This document shows, piece by piece, positions 39,101 through 52,800 of a stretch of 64,000 nucleotides of DNA (its first letter is position 1; every line of letters starts with the position of its first letter). A program made the position numbers and the translations under genes. Under the pieces are notes generated by a model. The model did not search any database and had not been told where the DNA came from. It worked only from the letters and a program-made list of their open reading frames with translations. The stretch covers positions 14,160,501 to 14,224,500 of the forward strand of contig NC_044018.1 in NCBI RefSeq assembly GCF_900496995.4, read 5' to 3'. This DNA comes from Aquila chrysaetos chrysaetos (taxonomy: Eukaryota > Chordata > Aves > Accipitriformes > Accipitridae).

Positions 39101-40555
39101 ACTTCAAATACATGTGTTAAGAGATGAAGCACATTAATAATACTTTTAGTAATGGAGAATAATCTTAGACCCACTTTCCCAGCCAAGAAACCCTATTGAA
39201 GGTCAAGAATGTCTAATATCTGAAAACACAAGTTGGGCAAATCAAATCTGTATGTTATAATAGGAGCATTTCATAATACTAGGGATGTGCTGAGAAATTT
39301 TAAGTGTTGTTTTTTCTTTTTTAAAGAAATTACATAGTTCAGCTAGAAATTATTGATGCAAGAATTAGTAGCTGAAATTCTATGCCCTGTGTTATAAAGG
39401 AGGGTACAATAATCACAGCAATTCCTTCTTCTGCTGCCAATTAAAACCTTTCTTAAAGAAAGGTACTAAAAATAAGGCACAATATAAAATTTATTTCTAA
39501 CTTTATTTAACTTAATTTTAATGGAATTCTGGCATTTCTTTTGAGAAAAGCAATCCTGAAGACTCCTGCTTGAGCAGCTGCAAAACCCATTAGGGGTAAT
39601 ATTAGATAAAAACTGTATAATAATCCAAGACATCTTCTTCCTGAGACAGTACTATACTCCTCTGCAACACTTAAGTATTTCATGAGAAGTGGCCAACATC
39701 ACCCTTAGAAGTTCTTCTCTTTACTGTGTTTCAATAAATGTGTCATGCTATGTGAGTTATCTTCTAAGGGAAGGGAAATCCAGCTATGGACCTCCTGTGT
39801 GTATCTAGCATAAAAACCTAACTCATGTAGTCTGGGTGCCAGTGGACTGTTTTGTGCTGTTTACAGAATGTCTCTTTCACCACGTACCTTTTAGGGAGCC
39901 TGGGATGTCTGACTGCATTCATTGAACCACCCATGAGGCTAATTTTAGATATCATGAAATCTAAATTGGAAGCCCATAAGGGGCCTCTTTGGGTCTTGGT
40001 TTTATTCTCTGAAATATATATTTAAATCTTCCAAACATCTCTATAAGAATACAAAGAATTAGAAGCACAGCTTAATTCCAATACATAAATACTATCATAA
40101 TTCTATCTATCTCAAACGTTGTTTTCTCTGCTCTACAAGCCTTTATAGTCTGAATTTGAATCATGACTTTAATAGGGATATTTTGCAAAGCAGTTTATCA
40201 TATTTACTCTGGAAGAAAATATAAGCTAATATAATGATTTTAAAAAGCTCTAGTTTCCTCCTCATGTCACCTTCACTGATGAATGCAAAGGCCCAGCAGT
40301 TCCAACATTTTTCACTTGCCAACTCAGTTCTGGTTGTGTGATCTCCACCGCTTTTCCCCTCACCAACCCCACAGACTGTCTTGTCTCCCTGGTAATCCCA
40401 CACAGAGTCTTAGACTACTTAGTTACCAGAAGATGCTTTCACCCTCAGGATTAATTCATGCATGCCAGATCTGTTCCAGAGTAGGTTACGTGTATACTGA
40501 TAAAGTTGATTGCCTGGTACAGTGAATCACTGTATGGATCGCTGTGTAGCATTTA
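33126..40555. other. Non-coding stretch
   Basis: No recognisable gene. The minus strand has an unusually long open frame for AT-rich DNA at 33312-33797 (161 codons). The peptide is Lys- and Gln-rich in its C-terminal half and matches nothing I know, so I do not call it a gene. Other contents are an A-rich run at about 37417-37443, a pyrimidine-rich stretch at about 35880-35945 and a GTTT-type repeat at 38671-38742. Confidence 0.55.
38671..38742 (+). repeat. G/T-rich simple repeat, GTTT type
   Basis: A G-run (GGAGGGGGGG) leads into 'gtttgtttatttgtttgtttg', then GTTTT/GTTG units and a final T-run. An open frame through this region is an artefact of the repeat. Confidence 0.8.
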
Positions 40556-41790
40556 GATTCATAGAATAGTTTAGGCTGGAAGTCACCTCTGGAGATCATT
40601 TGGCACTACTCCTCAAAGTAGTGCCAACCTAGATTAGATTACACAGGGCCTTGCCCACTCAGCTTTCAACGGTACCCAATGGTAGAGAGTTCACAGCCTC
40701 CCTGGGCAACCCGTTGCAATGTTTGTCTACCATTGTGGTGAAAAATAAATCCTAATGCATAACTGAAATTTCTCTTGTTGCACTTTTGACAGATGCCACT
40801 CGTTCGTTCTCTGTCCTCCTCCAAGAAGGGTCTGGCTCCATCTTCTCCATTTCTTCCCATTCGGTAGCTTCCAACAGCTGTAATATCGCCTCTCAGCTAT
40901 CTATTCTTAAGGCTGAGAAAACCTACCTCTCTTATCTTCTCCCTGTACATTACGTGCTCAAGTCCCCTGACAATCTTGGTGGCCCTCCCTTGGACCCATT
41001 TCTGTGTTTTTCTTTATTGTGTTGGAACATAACTAGGACACAGTATCCAAATGTCATCCCACAAGTGTGAATAGAAGGGAAGAATCAACCAAAACCTGCA
41101 TGACTGCTAACACAGTCCTGTACACAGTTTGCCGCCTTTGCTGCAAGGGAACACTGTTGATTCTAGTTCATATTCAGCAAGATTCCCAGTTCCTTTTCTG
41201 CAAAACTGAACCACCTTTCTGGCCTGTTGACCAGCAGCCCCTACTGTTCCATGGGTTTATTTCTTCACAGGTGCAGGACTCTGCATTTGCCTTCGCTGAG
41301 CTTCGTGAGGTTACTGACAGTCCATTTTTGCAGTCTGTCAAGGTCTCTGAAAGGCAGTCCACCCATCAGTGCATTGATCACTTTCCACATCAGTTTTGTG
41401 TCCTCTGCAAACTGAGTCATTCATGAAGTTATTAAACAGTATTGGCCCTAGCATTGCCCTTAGGGAATCCCATTGGTAATCGGTTGCAAGTTAGACTTTT
41501 TCCTGATGATCACAACACTTCGAGCCCTGTGATCAGCCAGTTTTCAACCCACCTTGTAGGTCACCCATCCGGTCCAGCTCTCTTCAGTTTGGCTACAAGG
41601 ATACTATGGTCAAAAGTATGCTCATGGATGCTATGACTGTTTCAAAAGCATTGCTGAAGTCAGAGTAAACAACATTCGCTGCACTTGCCTCACTGATGGA
41701 GACAAGCATCTTAACACAGAAGGCCAAGGTCTCCTTTGGGCCATATGTCGTATCTCTTGGTGTGTGAGGAACAATTATTAGCTCATATAT
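40556..41790 (-). mobile_element. CR1 LINE fragment, 5'-truncated
   Basis: The plus strand starts 'gattcatagaatagtttagg' and 'ctggaagtcacctctggagatcat', the reverse complement of a CR1 3' end, so the element is on the minus strand with its 3' end at about 40556. Further antisense CR1 landmarks follow in order: 'ccctgggcaacccgttgcaatg' near 40700, 'ttggtggccctcccttggac' near 40976, 'aagttattaaacagtattggccc' near 41426, 'cagccagttttcaaccca' near 41536 and 'aaaagcattgctgaagtcag' near 41644. It spans the 3' UTR and part of ORF2 (reverse transcriptase). All frames are broken. The upstream end near 41790 is approximate. Confidence 0.88.
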
Positions 41791-44700
41791 TTTCTTCATT
41801 TCAAAATGTCTGAAATCCTGTGAGGGCTGTTTTTATAGTTTGAAACTAAGATCAGCTGATGCATGCTCAGGGGAGACACAAAGGCATACAGGACTGTTTG
41901 AAGGTGCAAAAGCCACTGAAATAGTAGAGAGGTAATCAAATTGCCAATTGGGAATGGCCCTGCGGTGAATTATCCTCCGAAGCGCACCTAAGTTTCATCT
42001 CAGGAAGGACTAAGAGTCTAAGAGTGAATAGACAATTAAGTGAATGGGTTTCTGAGAAGAAACTAGAGAACTAAGTTCTTTGACAGTGTAAACGTACTTT
42101 TAACTTAAAAACTGAACTCCTTATCACTTTGTTATCTGAGATTTTCTCTGCCAGGATTACTGGTAGAGGAGAGTGGAGGGAAAAGCACAAGGATGCCTAG
42201 CACAGCTCTCTAAACTTTTCAACATAAAAAGAGAGTCTAGAACATGTATTTTCAGGCATGTTGCATGTCCCCTGGTGGGTACAGGGTAGTGTCAGAACCA
42301 ATGTTCCTTTCTTTACAGCTAAACAAGAAGCTTTTTAAACTTCTTTAAGCTATAACATGGAAAAAGCTGGAAATCACTGATCTAGAGGAAGACAAACTCA
42401 AAAGCATTAGAATCTGACTTAAGGGTTATACTGTTTACATCAAGGGACTTTTTTAATAGTGTGATTATTAATGGTTTGATCCAAAATAATTCTGCAAAAA
42501 ATATAAAGATGGACAAGAAGCATGAAATCTACAGAGTAGAGCAGGTGGAAAATCAAGTGTGAAATTGGCAATTTTTTGAGTTACATGGGGGGTCCAGGGC
42601 TTTATTGTTAGACATGGTGTGACTGGAACTGAGTTGCTGAGGTTATGCTATCTAAACAATGGCAATTTATCTTGTTGGAGTAACAGGATCTTTAACCCAG
42701 ATTTGAAAAATGTGCAAAATTATGATTTAATTGAACCAAGCTAGACAAGGCATGACCAACAAATGGCTTAGACCTGTGTAATGGGAATTTTATTAGAAAT
42801 AGAGATAAAATGGAACGTCTCATTTCCTAAGCAACCCATGGATTTCTCTCCTGCCACGTTTGCAGGGCAGGAGGGGACAGGGCTACAGAATGATGCAAGG
42901 ACAGTTAGGAAGACAGGTTTATTTCTGTTGCTCAGAATTACTCCGTCATGTTGTGACAGTATTAACTTATAAGCAGCAAGACTGGATGATATTGTATCTG
43001 AATGGAAGGTGTTGAATTAAGAAGTGGTTGTTGTTAATATATATCATCACTGAACCAGGAGATATTTATCATTTGTGGTAAATTTATTACGCTTACTGTG
43101 CCTTCAGATTGTATTTTGTGCATAGACAGTTCTGGCTGAGGAGAGACTACTACCTGAATTACTGGAAAAACACAAAAAGTATGGAATGAAAAAATTATCT
43201 TTAATTAAGTCCTGTTAAATAACATTATCTGCCTTTTTAGGGTTTTTTTTGTAGCTGTTGCTGTTGTCATGCTGTACAATGGGAAGATCATATTCAGAGA
43301 GATCATTACTTTGGTTTGCTCATTTCAGAGGCATACACTGAAGAGTCTTTTAACTCTTTTCTTGTTTTGCTTATAAATCCAGAAACTAATGTATCAGAAC
43401 AACTCACATGACACCTTTATTAATTGTATGAACCTGATTAGGTTTAAAAGCAAAAAAGTAGTGATAAGAATCAAGAATCAGACAGATCCTCAGGTCTACA
43501 ATGTTTCTGACTCCAGCTGTATCAGAGTTGTAACCATGTAATTGGTATAAAATAATTATCAGATAAAGAAAAGTAACAGCTGAAGCACAGAAGAAACAGT
43601 GTTTTGTGTGGCACTGCAATTTTTTTCTCCTAATTGTTCTTTTCTTGAATGTGCAAAGTGCTTATTCACCTGGGGTGGGAGTTGCAGGATTGCGCCTTCT
43701 ATACTGTACTTCATATAGTTGGTTTATAGGACCAAAGAAGAACTAACAACTAAACAATGACACTACATAGCAAGAGCACCTGAAAATATAGTTATACACT
43801 TTTTAAGCAGAAGGATCAATACAGGCTTCTGAGAGCATATCATGCCAGTGCGTAGCACCCATCATTCTCTCCCTTTAGATTACGAGGTTATCAGTGAAGC
43901 TGTCAGTCACAACAACGCAGTTCATTTGCAGGAGCCAAAGCTGCATCACCAAACTGTCCACAAATCTGGGAAACTGCCAGGAGAGAAAGGAAAATGACTG
44001 AGAGTCTAAATGCCACCATGCTAAAGTGGGAGACCTTGATCCACGCTCGTGGGTATCTCTGAGAGACTTCCTATGTTCCCCAGAGAAAGCAGATTTTGCT
44101 CAGATTCCCTTCAATAAAAAATGGGGATAATAGTGTTGCTGAAGTCAGGAGTTTTTAGCAGGTTATTAAGTGCATAGCTATTACAGTGATGGGGAATGTC
44201 ACAGATAAGACTTTGATAGAGTTTTCTCTCCAGTATGAAAAGAAAAATAAACCAAACAAAACCCACCTGTTTGCATCTCAGAAAAGTGCCCCCCTCCAAG
44301 TCACTGCAAGCTGAAGATAGCTATACCCAGATAGGTATTCTTCAGAATTTTGTTACATTCTCAGATATCTCTGTGATGAAAACTATTACAAGATCCATTT
44401 GAAAAGGGAAATGTAAGATATACATCTTATTCACTACTGCCTTGGTAAGGGATTTCTAGCTGTACTGCACTTTTTAGGTTGTTTTCAAGCACCAAGCTTC
44501 ATTTGAGAGCTTGGTTATTAATAAAGAAGGCTTCATAATTTAGTACTGCTATACTATTAGATTCTGTTATTTAGTCCCACATCTATATCTAAAGAATTGA
44601 AAAGGCCTGATGGGGACTCAGATGTTATTTGAAGGCTAGAAGTTTAGTTACATCATTAACTAAATTGTAAATGATAGTAAACTGTAAGAAAAAGGTGTTA

Positions 44701-47700
44701 CAGCCATGCTTGAAAAAGCTAGTTTTTCCTTTCTGTTAAGCTGTGACTGTTTTGGTCCTCACAATCTGTGACTGTTGACAACATAGGAATACGTTCTGCA
44801 TCTACCCCATTGACTATGAAGCTTTATTTTCTGGTGGAAATCAATGGCTTTTGCTTTGTAACACAGAAAGGAATCTCAACGGCATTTGTGCTAGCTTAAG
44901 CATGTAATTTCTGTTAATGTTAAGAGGAGCTGCATGTCTAATCTGCCATGCACAGCCCTAAAAGTTACTTTAGTACATCTTTTTTCCAGAAGTGCCATTT
45001 GTGATATTGCTTGTCACAGTGAGTTGATAAGCAATTTTACTTTTTTTATTACAAGCAACAGCCATTGACATTTCTCTACCTAATTCATGTCATCATTATA
45101 AATAGTTACATTTATAACTATTACATGAACATACTATTTATACAAGTGAAGATGGGGAATCAAAGCCAATGTTTTCCTGTGAAGGATGCAAAACTAGAAG
45201 CACATTTTCTCTTGAACAGATGGGATCAAACAGTGTAGGTTAATGTATATTTTCAGTAATGTCTATCCTTATTTTACCCTGTGGAACCCTTTTGCAGCTG
45301 ATTTCAACAACATGAAGTGCATTTTGAGGGCACCTGGAAAGTAAACAGACAGCCTTATAGAAGCCAGATATTCCTTGTTTCAGGCTATCAGGGATCCAGG
45401 AGTGAGTTTGCACCTTTTCCTTGCAGAACTCGTAATTTTCAAAGTCCGTAGTTAAAATTTTCTACTCTTCCATTTGCACAATGTCCCTTCACTATAGTTT
45501 TACTGGTAGGTCACCAATTTAAAGATAGCTTGGGCTGTTCCTAATAGGTAGTTCTTTCAATCTGATGGAGAAATAAAATTATTTTCCAGCCTCACTTCCA
45601 TTCCCAGGAAATGAGGTGCAGTTCCCAAAGAATATGCTCAGTAAAAATCACCATAATTGACACCATGGTATATTGGCAGTCTTCCTTAAAGAGGCCAAGC
45701 ACAATCTGACCTGAGTCACATTCTCACCCTGAAGAGTACTACTCTAGAAAATAATATTATGTACTATGGGATACTTCTAAAGTTCTCCTTCATTCCCCCC
45801 CCTCCCCCGATTTATTCATCCCTATTAAAAATTCATTACAATACATGTTGAGTGATTATTCCTTCAGAAAGAAATAGCACTGACTTTTCAGATGCAAGTG
45901 TAGCCATTATAAGGGCAAGAAACTGTTTTATATTCAAAAGATATTTGCAGTTACGTATGCAGCTTAATCTAATTTAGGTAGCTAAGCATTAGCTGTTACA
46001 GTTCAAACTAATTACCTTAGGCTCCTAAATATGTGTGTTGAATCATCCTTGGGAATTACCTATTTCTCTCCACTGACCAAAATAAATTTTTAGGTGCTTA
46101 AATTATATGAAATAAATCCTATGCAGTTTGTTTAGACTGTTAAGTGCTGATAGTCATAGGCCAGTTCCCCTGTGTCCCAAAACACTGGGGCATAAGACAG
46201 CTCTGGTGCTGATACCATTTAGATAAATTCACATGCACTGACATGACATGACTGTGCAGAGTGTTAATGCATTCTGCCTCTCAGGTGCCTTACAAGCCTG
46301 TAGGCATATTCCTGCACTTCTAACACATTTACTTTGGGACCAGAACTGGTTTGCACTATCCTGGTTTGGATTGTAGGTAGAGTTAGTTGTATTGAAAAAG
46401 CTGTATAATTTGATCCCATCTGGGCAGTGAACTAAGTATAAAGGCAGCTTCATTTGAGCATACAGAGAGATATAAAACTATCCAGCCTTTATTTGACTGC
46501 ATATGAGGACTTGTGGGAGCCCATTTAAGACTACATTCAACGTATACATTACAATTTTCCTTAACTGTTTGGATCCAGATCTGTATTTCAAGGATTTCAG
46601 TGGAAGCTTTCTCTATTGATGAAAGCATATTCTTGCCCATGTCAGGAGAGAGCTTGTCAGGAGATTAGGGATTGGGTTCTTGTATATCCAGCTTGAAAAT
46701 AACTTTTGCAGCCAAGCATTTCAAATTGATTTGGCTGTTTCACTATTCCCCTGTTCTTATATACTAACATTTGCCAGCAGTGAAAATAATCTTATTTATT
46801 GTTTTTGACTACGCTTCTTTTTCTCCTGGACATGAAATATAATGTGTTTGTTTTGTTTTGTTTTAAAAATCCCCCCAATTCCCCCCCAAACAGAAGAAGA
46901 AGATCAGACTAATGAAAATACAGTTTTCCCCTTACCTGTCCTCAAAGTATCATCCAGACCCCCGGCTGAACTTTCTCTCATCTGTGTTGAAAGCATGGAG
47001 ATTATCAGGCTGGTCAGTCTGTCTGTGTAGAGTATCGCCAGTAGGAAAGCATTTGGGTATCCTCTATTTACTTTACAAATCTGGGCTCCAAACAAGAAGA
47101 AATTCCAATCAGTGGGAGAGTTCTTTTATATAATGAATTATTTGACGAACTCTTAGGCACACTAACATCTTTCCTCACTACCCTGAACTCTTCATTCTCC
47201 ACTTTTCTCCTAAACAAGACTTCTGACTATGTCTCAATGCCCCCTTAACCATCCAAATTTCAAATACTTATCTTAGCTCCTCAGGCCTAAAGTCTGCCCC
47301 ATCTTCATTGCTCCCTTAGATTTTCAGGATCTCTCTCGTCTTATCAACTCCTGTTTTTCTTCTGTTCCCAAAGATGCTCCTCAGTTTCAGGTCCCCCAGA
47401 GAACCATTGGCCTCTCACTAAAATCTTTTAACCTTGACTTCAGCTATTGCTGAATACTGTTCATGTGCAGACAGAGCTTTTCTGTTCTTCCCTTACAGCC
47501 AACTGGGAGAACAGAAAGCAAATAAGCAAAAGTAATGGCCGAGCAGAATAAACATTTTCCCTTTCCATAAGAGGCAGCTCCCATCTCTTCCCCCTCCTTC
47601 ACCTTCTCCACACTGGAGTTTGGTTTCCTTTCTTTGCTTTGCTCAACAGACGATTACAGCATCATTAGCCATATGGACTACAATAGCATTATCTGCAGAT

Positions 47701-49004
47701 CTTATCCAGGGTAGAATTGCAGTAATATTCCTCTTATGTGGGCACTAGAAATCAGTTGCTTACGCTCTGTATTTGATTGTTGCAATAGTCCCTAGTCTGT
47801 TTTTCACCTTGGTAGACTAACGCTCTCCAAAATATTTTCCAGATGTAATTCAGGGTTTTACCATAGGCTAAGTACAGTTAGAATGCATCCAGATTGCTAG
47901 GAAATGGGCTAAGAGAGTTTCACAGAATGAATAAAACCAAGCCGTGCCAGTTGGTTTGGGGACCAGAGAGGAGGCTGTAGCATTATTTTCTTTACTACTA
48001 CGGATATAGTCATAATTCTTCACCTTCCCTATTCCAGTTCTCCTCTCAAATTAGTCCAGTGATATCTTTGCACTTACATATATGATGCCCAAATGTTCTG
48101 TGGATGTATACCAATATGGTTCTACTGATGTCCAGGGCAGTTCCACCAGTGCCATACTTAAAAGTTACAGGACTGTATGTAGAGCTGCTCACCATTCAGT
48201 GTTTTTCTGAAGCCTGGGTTCATGTGACTGTGGGAATCTCAGTTTTCATTAATAAATTAATAGGTTGCCAGAAAAACTTGAAAATATGGCTCTTGAGGTC
48301 TTAACCTTAGAAACACTGGGCCTAGAATATACAAATAAGAAACAAGACAACATTTCTAATAAGAACAAGAAGTGTTTCATACATAATTTTAGATTTTTTT
48401 CATGAGTTTTTAAAAATTGGTAAAGTTTTGTACCAACACAATTTACTAGATTTATCCAATGTGTTTTAACTTACCACTCAAGCACGTCCAAAGCACTGCT
48501 GACTCAACCAGCATATATGTATGCTTGTTCTTCTGGAGTTAAGATTAGATTGTTTTCTCTTACAACTCTATGGTACTGCAGCTGCCCAAAATGGTAATTT
48601 GACCCACCTGCTCAATTGTATTCATACTAAAACTATTTGTTCTGCTAAATAATCCCACATTACGCACTGTTCTGGGCAACAAAGCTTTGGAATAGAACAC
48701 TTTTTTTGTGCAGTGTGTCTGATATTTACTCAGTTGCAGTTTTTAATAGGCACACACTTCTGTGACTTTAGGAAGATAAGCTTTTATTTTTTTCTGTCAA
48801 GTGGCTTTTTTTTTTCAGTGACAATGACTGGCATTTCTGAGCTGAGATTTTTGACTTCTCTTTAGAATGATCTCAGGTGTGGGCAGTTTGTACATCGTCA
48901 GCTTATCCCTCCTCTTTTCCCCTAATTTTTGTATCATGATCACCCACGTTAGCAGGTTCTCAGGTTTCCACCTGGTGTGAAACACCTAGGTTTTCCCAGC
49001 AACA
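41791..49004. other. Non-coding stretch upstream of the CpG island
   Basis: No recognisable gene or complete repeat over about 7.2 kb. There is a C-rich patch at about 45797-45809, a GTTTT repeat followed by C-tracts at about 46847-46889, and a pyrimidine-rich block at about 47130-47420. Open frames are under 90 codons. If the CpG island fires to the left, this would be a 5' intron or upstream exon region, but no splice-bounded coding segment stands out. Confidence 0.55.
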
Positions 49005-49120
49005 AGCGCGGGTGAAGTCAAAAGAAGCTTGCTTCGGGCAGGATCCAGTCCAAATCTGCTAGGGTAGTGTGAGGGACTGCCGGGGGGAATGTCTCCAGCG
49101 CCGTGGCGGGGCGAGTTCTG

Positions 49121-49147
49121 CCCTTGCCCTTGCCCTCGCCCTTGCCC
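49121..49147 (+). repeat. CCCTTG hexamer repeat in CpG island
   Basis: About four copies of CCCTTG/CCCTCG run head to tail before the sequence becomes CCCGGC-rich. In one plus frame it encodes repeated Ala-Leu and in another Pro-Leu, which explains the low-complexity peptides there. Confidence 0.8.
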
Positions 49148-49217
49148 GGCCCCGGCCCGGCCGCGAGCAGCCGCGGGCAGCAGCCGCCGGGCGCGGAGCG
49201 GCGGGCGGGCCGGGCCG

Positions 49218-49227
49218 GCGCCTGCGC
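49218..49227 (+). promoter_or_regulatory. NRF1-like site
   Basis: GCGCCTGCGC differs by one base from the NRF1 consensus GCGCATGCGC and is a commonly accepted variant. It lies between two GC boxes inside the CpG island, where NRF1 sites usually lie close to the transcription start. Confidence 0.5.
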
Positions 49228-49855
49228 AGTTCCCTCTTCGGAGCCGGCGAGCGGGGCCGCTCCCCGGGGACGGCGGCGGGTCGGACGAGGGCCGGGCCCG
49301 CAGGGCGGGGGAAGGGGCTCCCCGAGCGACCCCCGAGCCCGCCGACCCCTTTCCCCGCGGCTCCGGGAGCGCACGGCCTCGCTCGCCTCCCGCCGTTCTT
49401 CTCTCGCTCTTCGTCGCCCCCGCCCCTCGCCCCCTCGGACGCGACGCCGCCGGGCCGGGCCGAGGAGCGGCTCCGGCCGCCCCCGGGCTCCTCTCTGGGA
49501 AGGAGCCCGGGAAGCCGGGGGGTCCGCTCCGAACCTGCCGACCCGGCGGGAGGGCTCTCCGCGTTCTCCTCCCCGAGCCGCTCCCCGGCCGAGCCGGGCT
49601 CGCGGTACCGGTTCGGTGAGGTGCGGTTCCCGCGGGTGGCGCGGTTCGCTGAGGGAGTTTCCCGCCCGCTCCTGCTGCGGCAGACCCCGCCGCCTGCTGT
49701 CTGTCACACCGCCCGAGCTCGGGCCGCTCCTGCCGGGAAGAAAGCCTCCCGCCGGCCGCCGGCGGTCGTTGCCCCTTCGTTCAGCCCCAGGGAATTAATT
49801 CTCAACTCGCCACCGCCCCTCCCTGGCCTCTCCAGCACGGGTCCTGACAGGTAGA

Positions 49856-52800
49856 TGGCCTACAGCAGCGTTCGCTCATTGTGTTAGGGTAGACCCCTAG
49901 TATGACACCAGCAGATCTTGTGCCTTCACTAGCATCCAAGGCATGCATCAAATATCCTCACTTGACAAGTTGTAGAAACATAATTATGATGGATTGCAAG
50001 TAATTGCCAGTATTTGGTCTAGTGACTTTTGTTTTTCTTTGGGTCTTGTGTGGTCAAAAGATCCATACAAAATATTGTCTCAAGAGTTTACAGAGGAGAG
50101 GGATGGAGAATATTAAATATTTGTTATATATACGGAATGACACAGATCTTTATGGAGTTGTGTGAGCAAGGTGAAGGGGAGCCATAGTTGTGTTGTGGGA
50201 AAGACTCCTCTAAGTATATATGTGGAAGTAGCTTAGCAAGTTGGTACTGCCCCTTCTGGCTGCAATCCTTAGCAGTACAGATTTAATTTAAGACATTTAA
50301 GATGGCAAATCCAGGATACGATTCTCTGCAGTGGTGTTTCTCTGTATGTGCATTCACACTACAGTGAGCTGCTTCAGCTGTTTTTACATGAACCCAGAGA
50401 ACTGGCAGACATGCTCCCCAGCCCTATCTATGTAGAAACAGTTATGAGGGATGAGGGAAGCGTGAAGTGAACAAGAGCAGCTGCAGTAGTACCCCCCTCC
50501 AAACTCTTTCTCCTTCAGAAGAGGCAATAGTTTGGCACACAAGAGATGCACGGCAAGTGGGAATGACTCTCTACGACTGAAACCATATGAGGTTCTGGAT
50601 TCATCTGCCACTTTGAACACATGGTAAAGACACAGCAGGGAAGTAACCTAACATGCTCATCGCCCAGCATACACGCACAGACTGCTGCTGCCTTTGCTCC
50701 CTTTTTCCTGGAGTGTCATGGGCTGTTGCAGATCACTAAAGCCTTAGGTAAAGGCATAATTTCTAGTTTAGAGGACCAGCAGTGTGAAGACTAAACTTCT
50801 GGAGTGTCTCTCCAAAATCCCTTTTAGGATTCAGTCTTCAAGGCATAAAGCTAGTCTGAACATCCTTATACAGAACTCAAAACTTCCATACTGGGAAGCA
50901 ACAGGCCATGATGATCCTGGCAATATTCTTGATGGCTGTGCCTTGTTAGTCCTGCTTTCTGACTGTCAGTCTGATGTCTGTTTTCGCATTCAGTAGTTCA
51001 GCTGTTGCCTTGCAAGAATGCAGAGGATTTTTTTGTTTGGGTTTATTTTTGCTTTTTTGAGGCTCTGTCTGTTGCCTTACTGTTGAGGTCCAGCTGTATG
51101 AACCGGGATAGTGTACCATAAGGACTCATGTCTTTTAATGGTGATGTTGACTAAAAAGGGAGAAGATAGTTGTCTGGTCCCGCTCTAATAACTTCAGAAT
51201 GTTTAAACACAGGCTCATGCTCTTGCTGGCATCCATAGTTCACCTGTGCTGGTTTAGGAGAACTGAAAAAATAATTGAATGCTGGCCTTTGCAATCTGTA
51301 TGATCACAGAAACCATGTTCCTGAGCTTATATGACACAGGAATCCTATGAATTCTTCCTCTTTGGGTGATATTCCCTGTGATCTTGATGATTTGGCTGAC
51401 AGAGACTTTGTTGGGAAGGGGAGAAACGTGAGCCAGTCCACAGCAGCTACTCTAGGGGAGAGTACAATATGGAAATACCCTGTAAGAAACAGAAAAGCCA
51501 AGTGAAAATGCTGTCCATATGCAGTATTTCTTTCACAACATAATATGAAATTCATCCAGTAGTACATGCAGTAAAAATTCAGAGATATCCAAACTCTCCA
51601 TATGGCAATGTAGACCATTAACAGTAACAGGAATAGTTCTCAAATTTACAATGTAGATCACAATTACCCAATTTAACCATCTGTACTGATATGAACAGGT
51701 ATTTCTTTTAAGTAGGCCAACTGAAATCAATGGAAATTCTTTTAGTGTATGATGCTGCTTGTTTGTAATAGTGAAGCAGACAAGGAAAGATAAATATACA
51801 GTAAACTTGGCTTGAATATACAGTAATATGAAAAGCTTTTAATTGATGAGATCAAACACTTCAAAGAAGTATGTAACTGCTGAGTGGTATATTATTGAAA
51901 TTCCAGAATGATTTTTCTGGTGGTTTTGTTTTGTCTGTTTTTCATTCAGTTATGAATTCTTTTTTCAATTCTGGACAGAATAATTGTTTTAATTGTGTGT
52001 TAATATAATCAAATTCATTTTGAGTCTACCCTACCCAATACTGTTGCAAAATCATCAATATTAACAAACACAGAGGGAAATAGACAAATCCCAGTCTAAC
52101 CAAAAAAACCTCCACCCCCAATTTCAAAGAAATGCATCAGTCAACCATCTGATATAAAGATATTAAAAGTGTGGCTTAAACTGTAACATAAGTAAAGCTC
52201 ACAATCTAGGCACAGCAAGGGTCCAGTTATATTCTTTAACATGCTCCCTGTTGTGCCTAGAGGTTTGAAGTCAGGTCTTTAATTTTGATCTTTCATGCTT
52301 TCATGGGTTTGTATACAGTTCTTTTAATGCAGTTTTTGTCTATAATGTATGTAGTTAAGAAATTGCATCTTTTCGTGTTTTGGTAAGGAAAGAGCACAAT
52401 TAAGTGATTTGTCATGAAAATTAAGTATTAATTGCTTCAATTTAAACTTCTCCATTGTAAAAAGAGATGAGGATCTAAAATCTGATATACAAGAGTAACA
52501 CCACATGATAGTTGTACTGTTTATCAAATTAATCAACAGAGAAATATGTGCTGAACAGAAATGTTTTATTTGCTTATGCTTATGATCTTTCTGTAGAATA
52601 CAAGCCAAATTCTGGTATGTTCTCTGAGAATGAGTAGTGAGCTTTTTCACCAAAGGTGAAGGATAACACTTATGAGATATAGCACAATTTAATACAGTCT
52701 GAATACTGAAAGTTGGTCTGTATTGACACAGTGTTACCTCTGTTGTTTTCCTTTAAAATTACAACACTTTTTCAGCTACTTCATTCTTGCTGTTTCTCCA

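Larger units (their letters stand above)
49005..49775. promoter_or_regulatory. CpG island, probable gene promoter and 5' exon
   Basis: Base composition switches abruptly from AT-rich to strongly GC- and CpG-rich and back within about 770 bp, the only such block in the window. It contains GC boxes (Sp-type) at 49105-49112, 49203-49209, 49303-49310 and, on the other strand, 49417-49426. An NRF1-like GCGCCTGCGC lies at 49218-49227. No TATA box was seen, as is usual for CpG-island promoters. GT splice-donor-like sites on the plus strand occur at 49616 (CG|GTGAGG) and 49851 (CAG|GTAGAT), so a non-coding first exon reading rightward is possible. Open frames of 176-261 codons on the plus strand and 229 on the minus strand are Pro/Ala/Arg/Gly-rich, overlap each other and are most likely composition artefacts. 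The gene it serves is not identifiable here. Confidence 0.85.

Noticed and set aside
46352..46390. Sequence 'actatcctggtttggattgtaggtagagttagtt' resembling the 5' end of the type A LTR
   Set aside because: Only about 35 bp are similar, the match does not continue into the next part of the LTR, and no matching 3' end or duplication was found.
49069..49854. Large overlapping open frames in the CpG island (plus strand 176-261 codons, minus strand 229 codons)
   Set aside because: They are open in several frames at once, which is what high GC content produces, and the peptides are low-complexity Pro/Ala/Arg/Gly with no recognisable domain. A first exon could still contain a coding start, but nothing here shows it.
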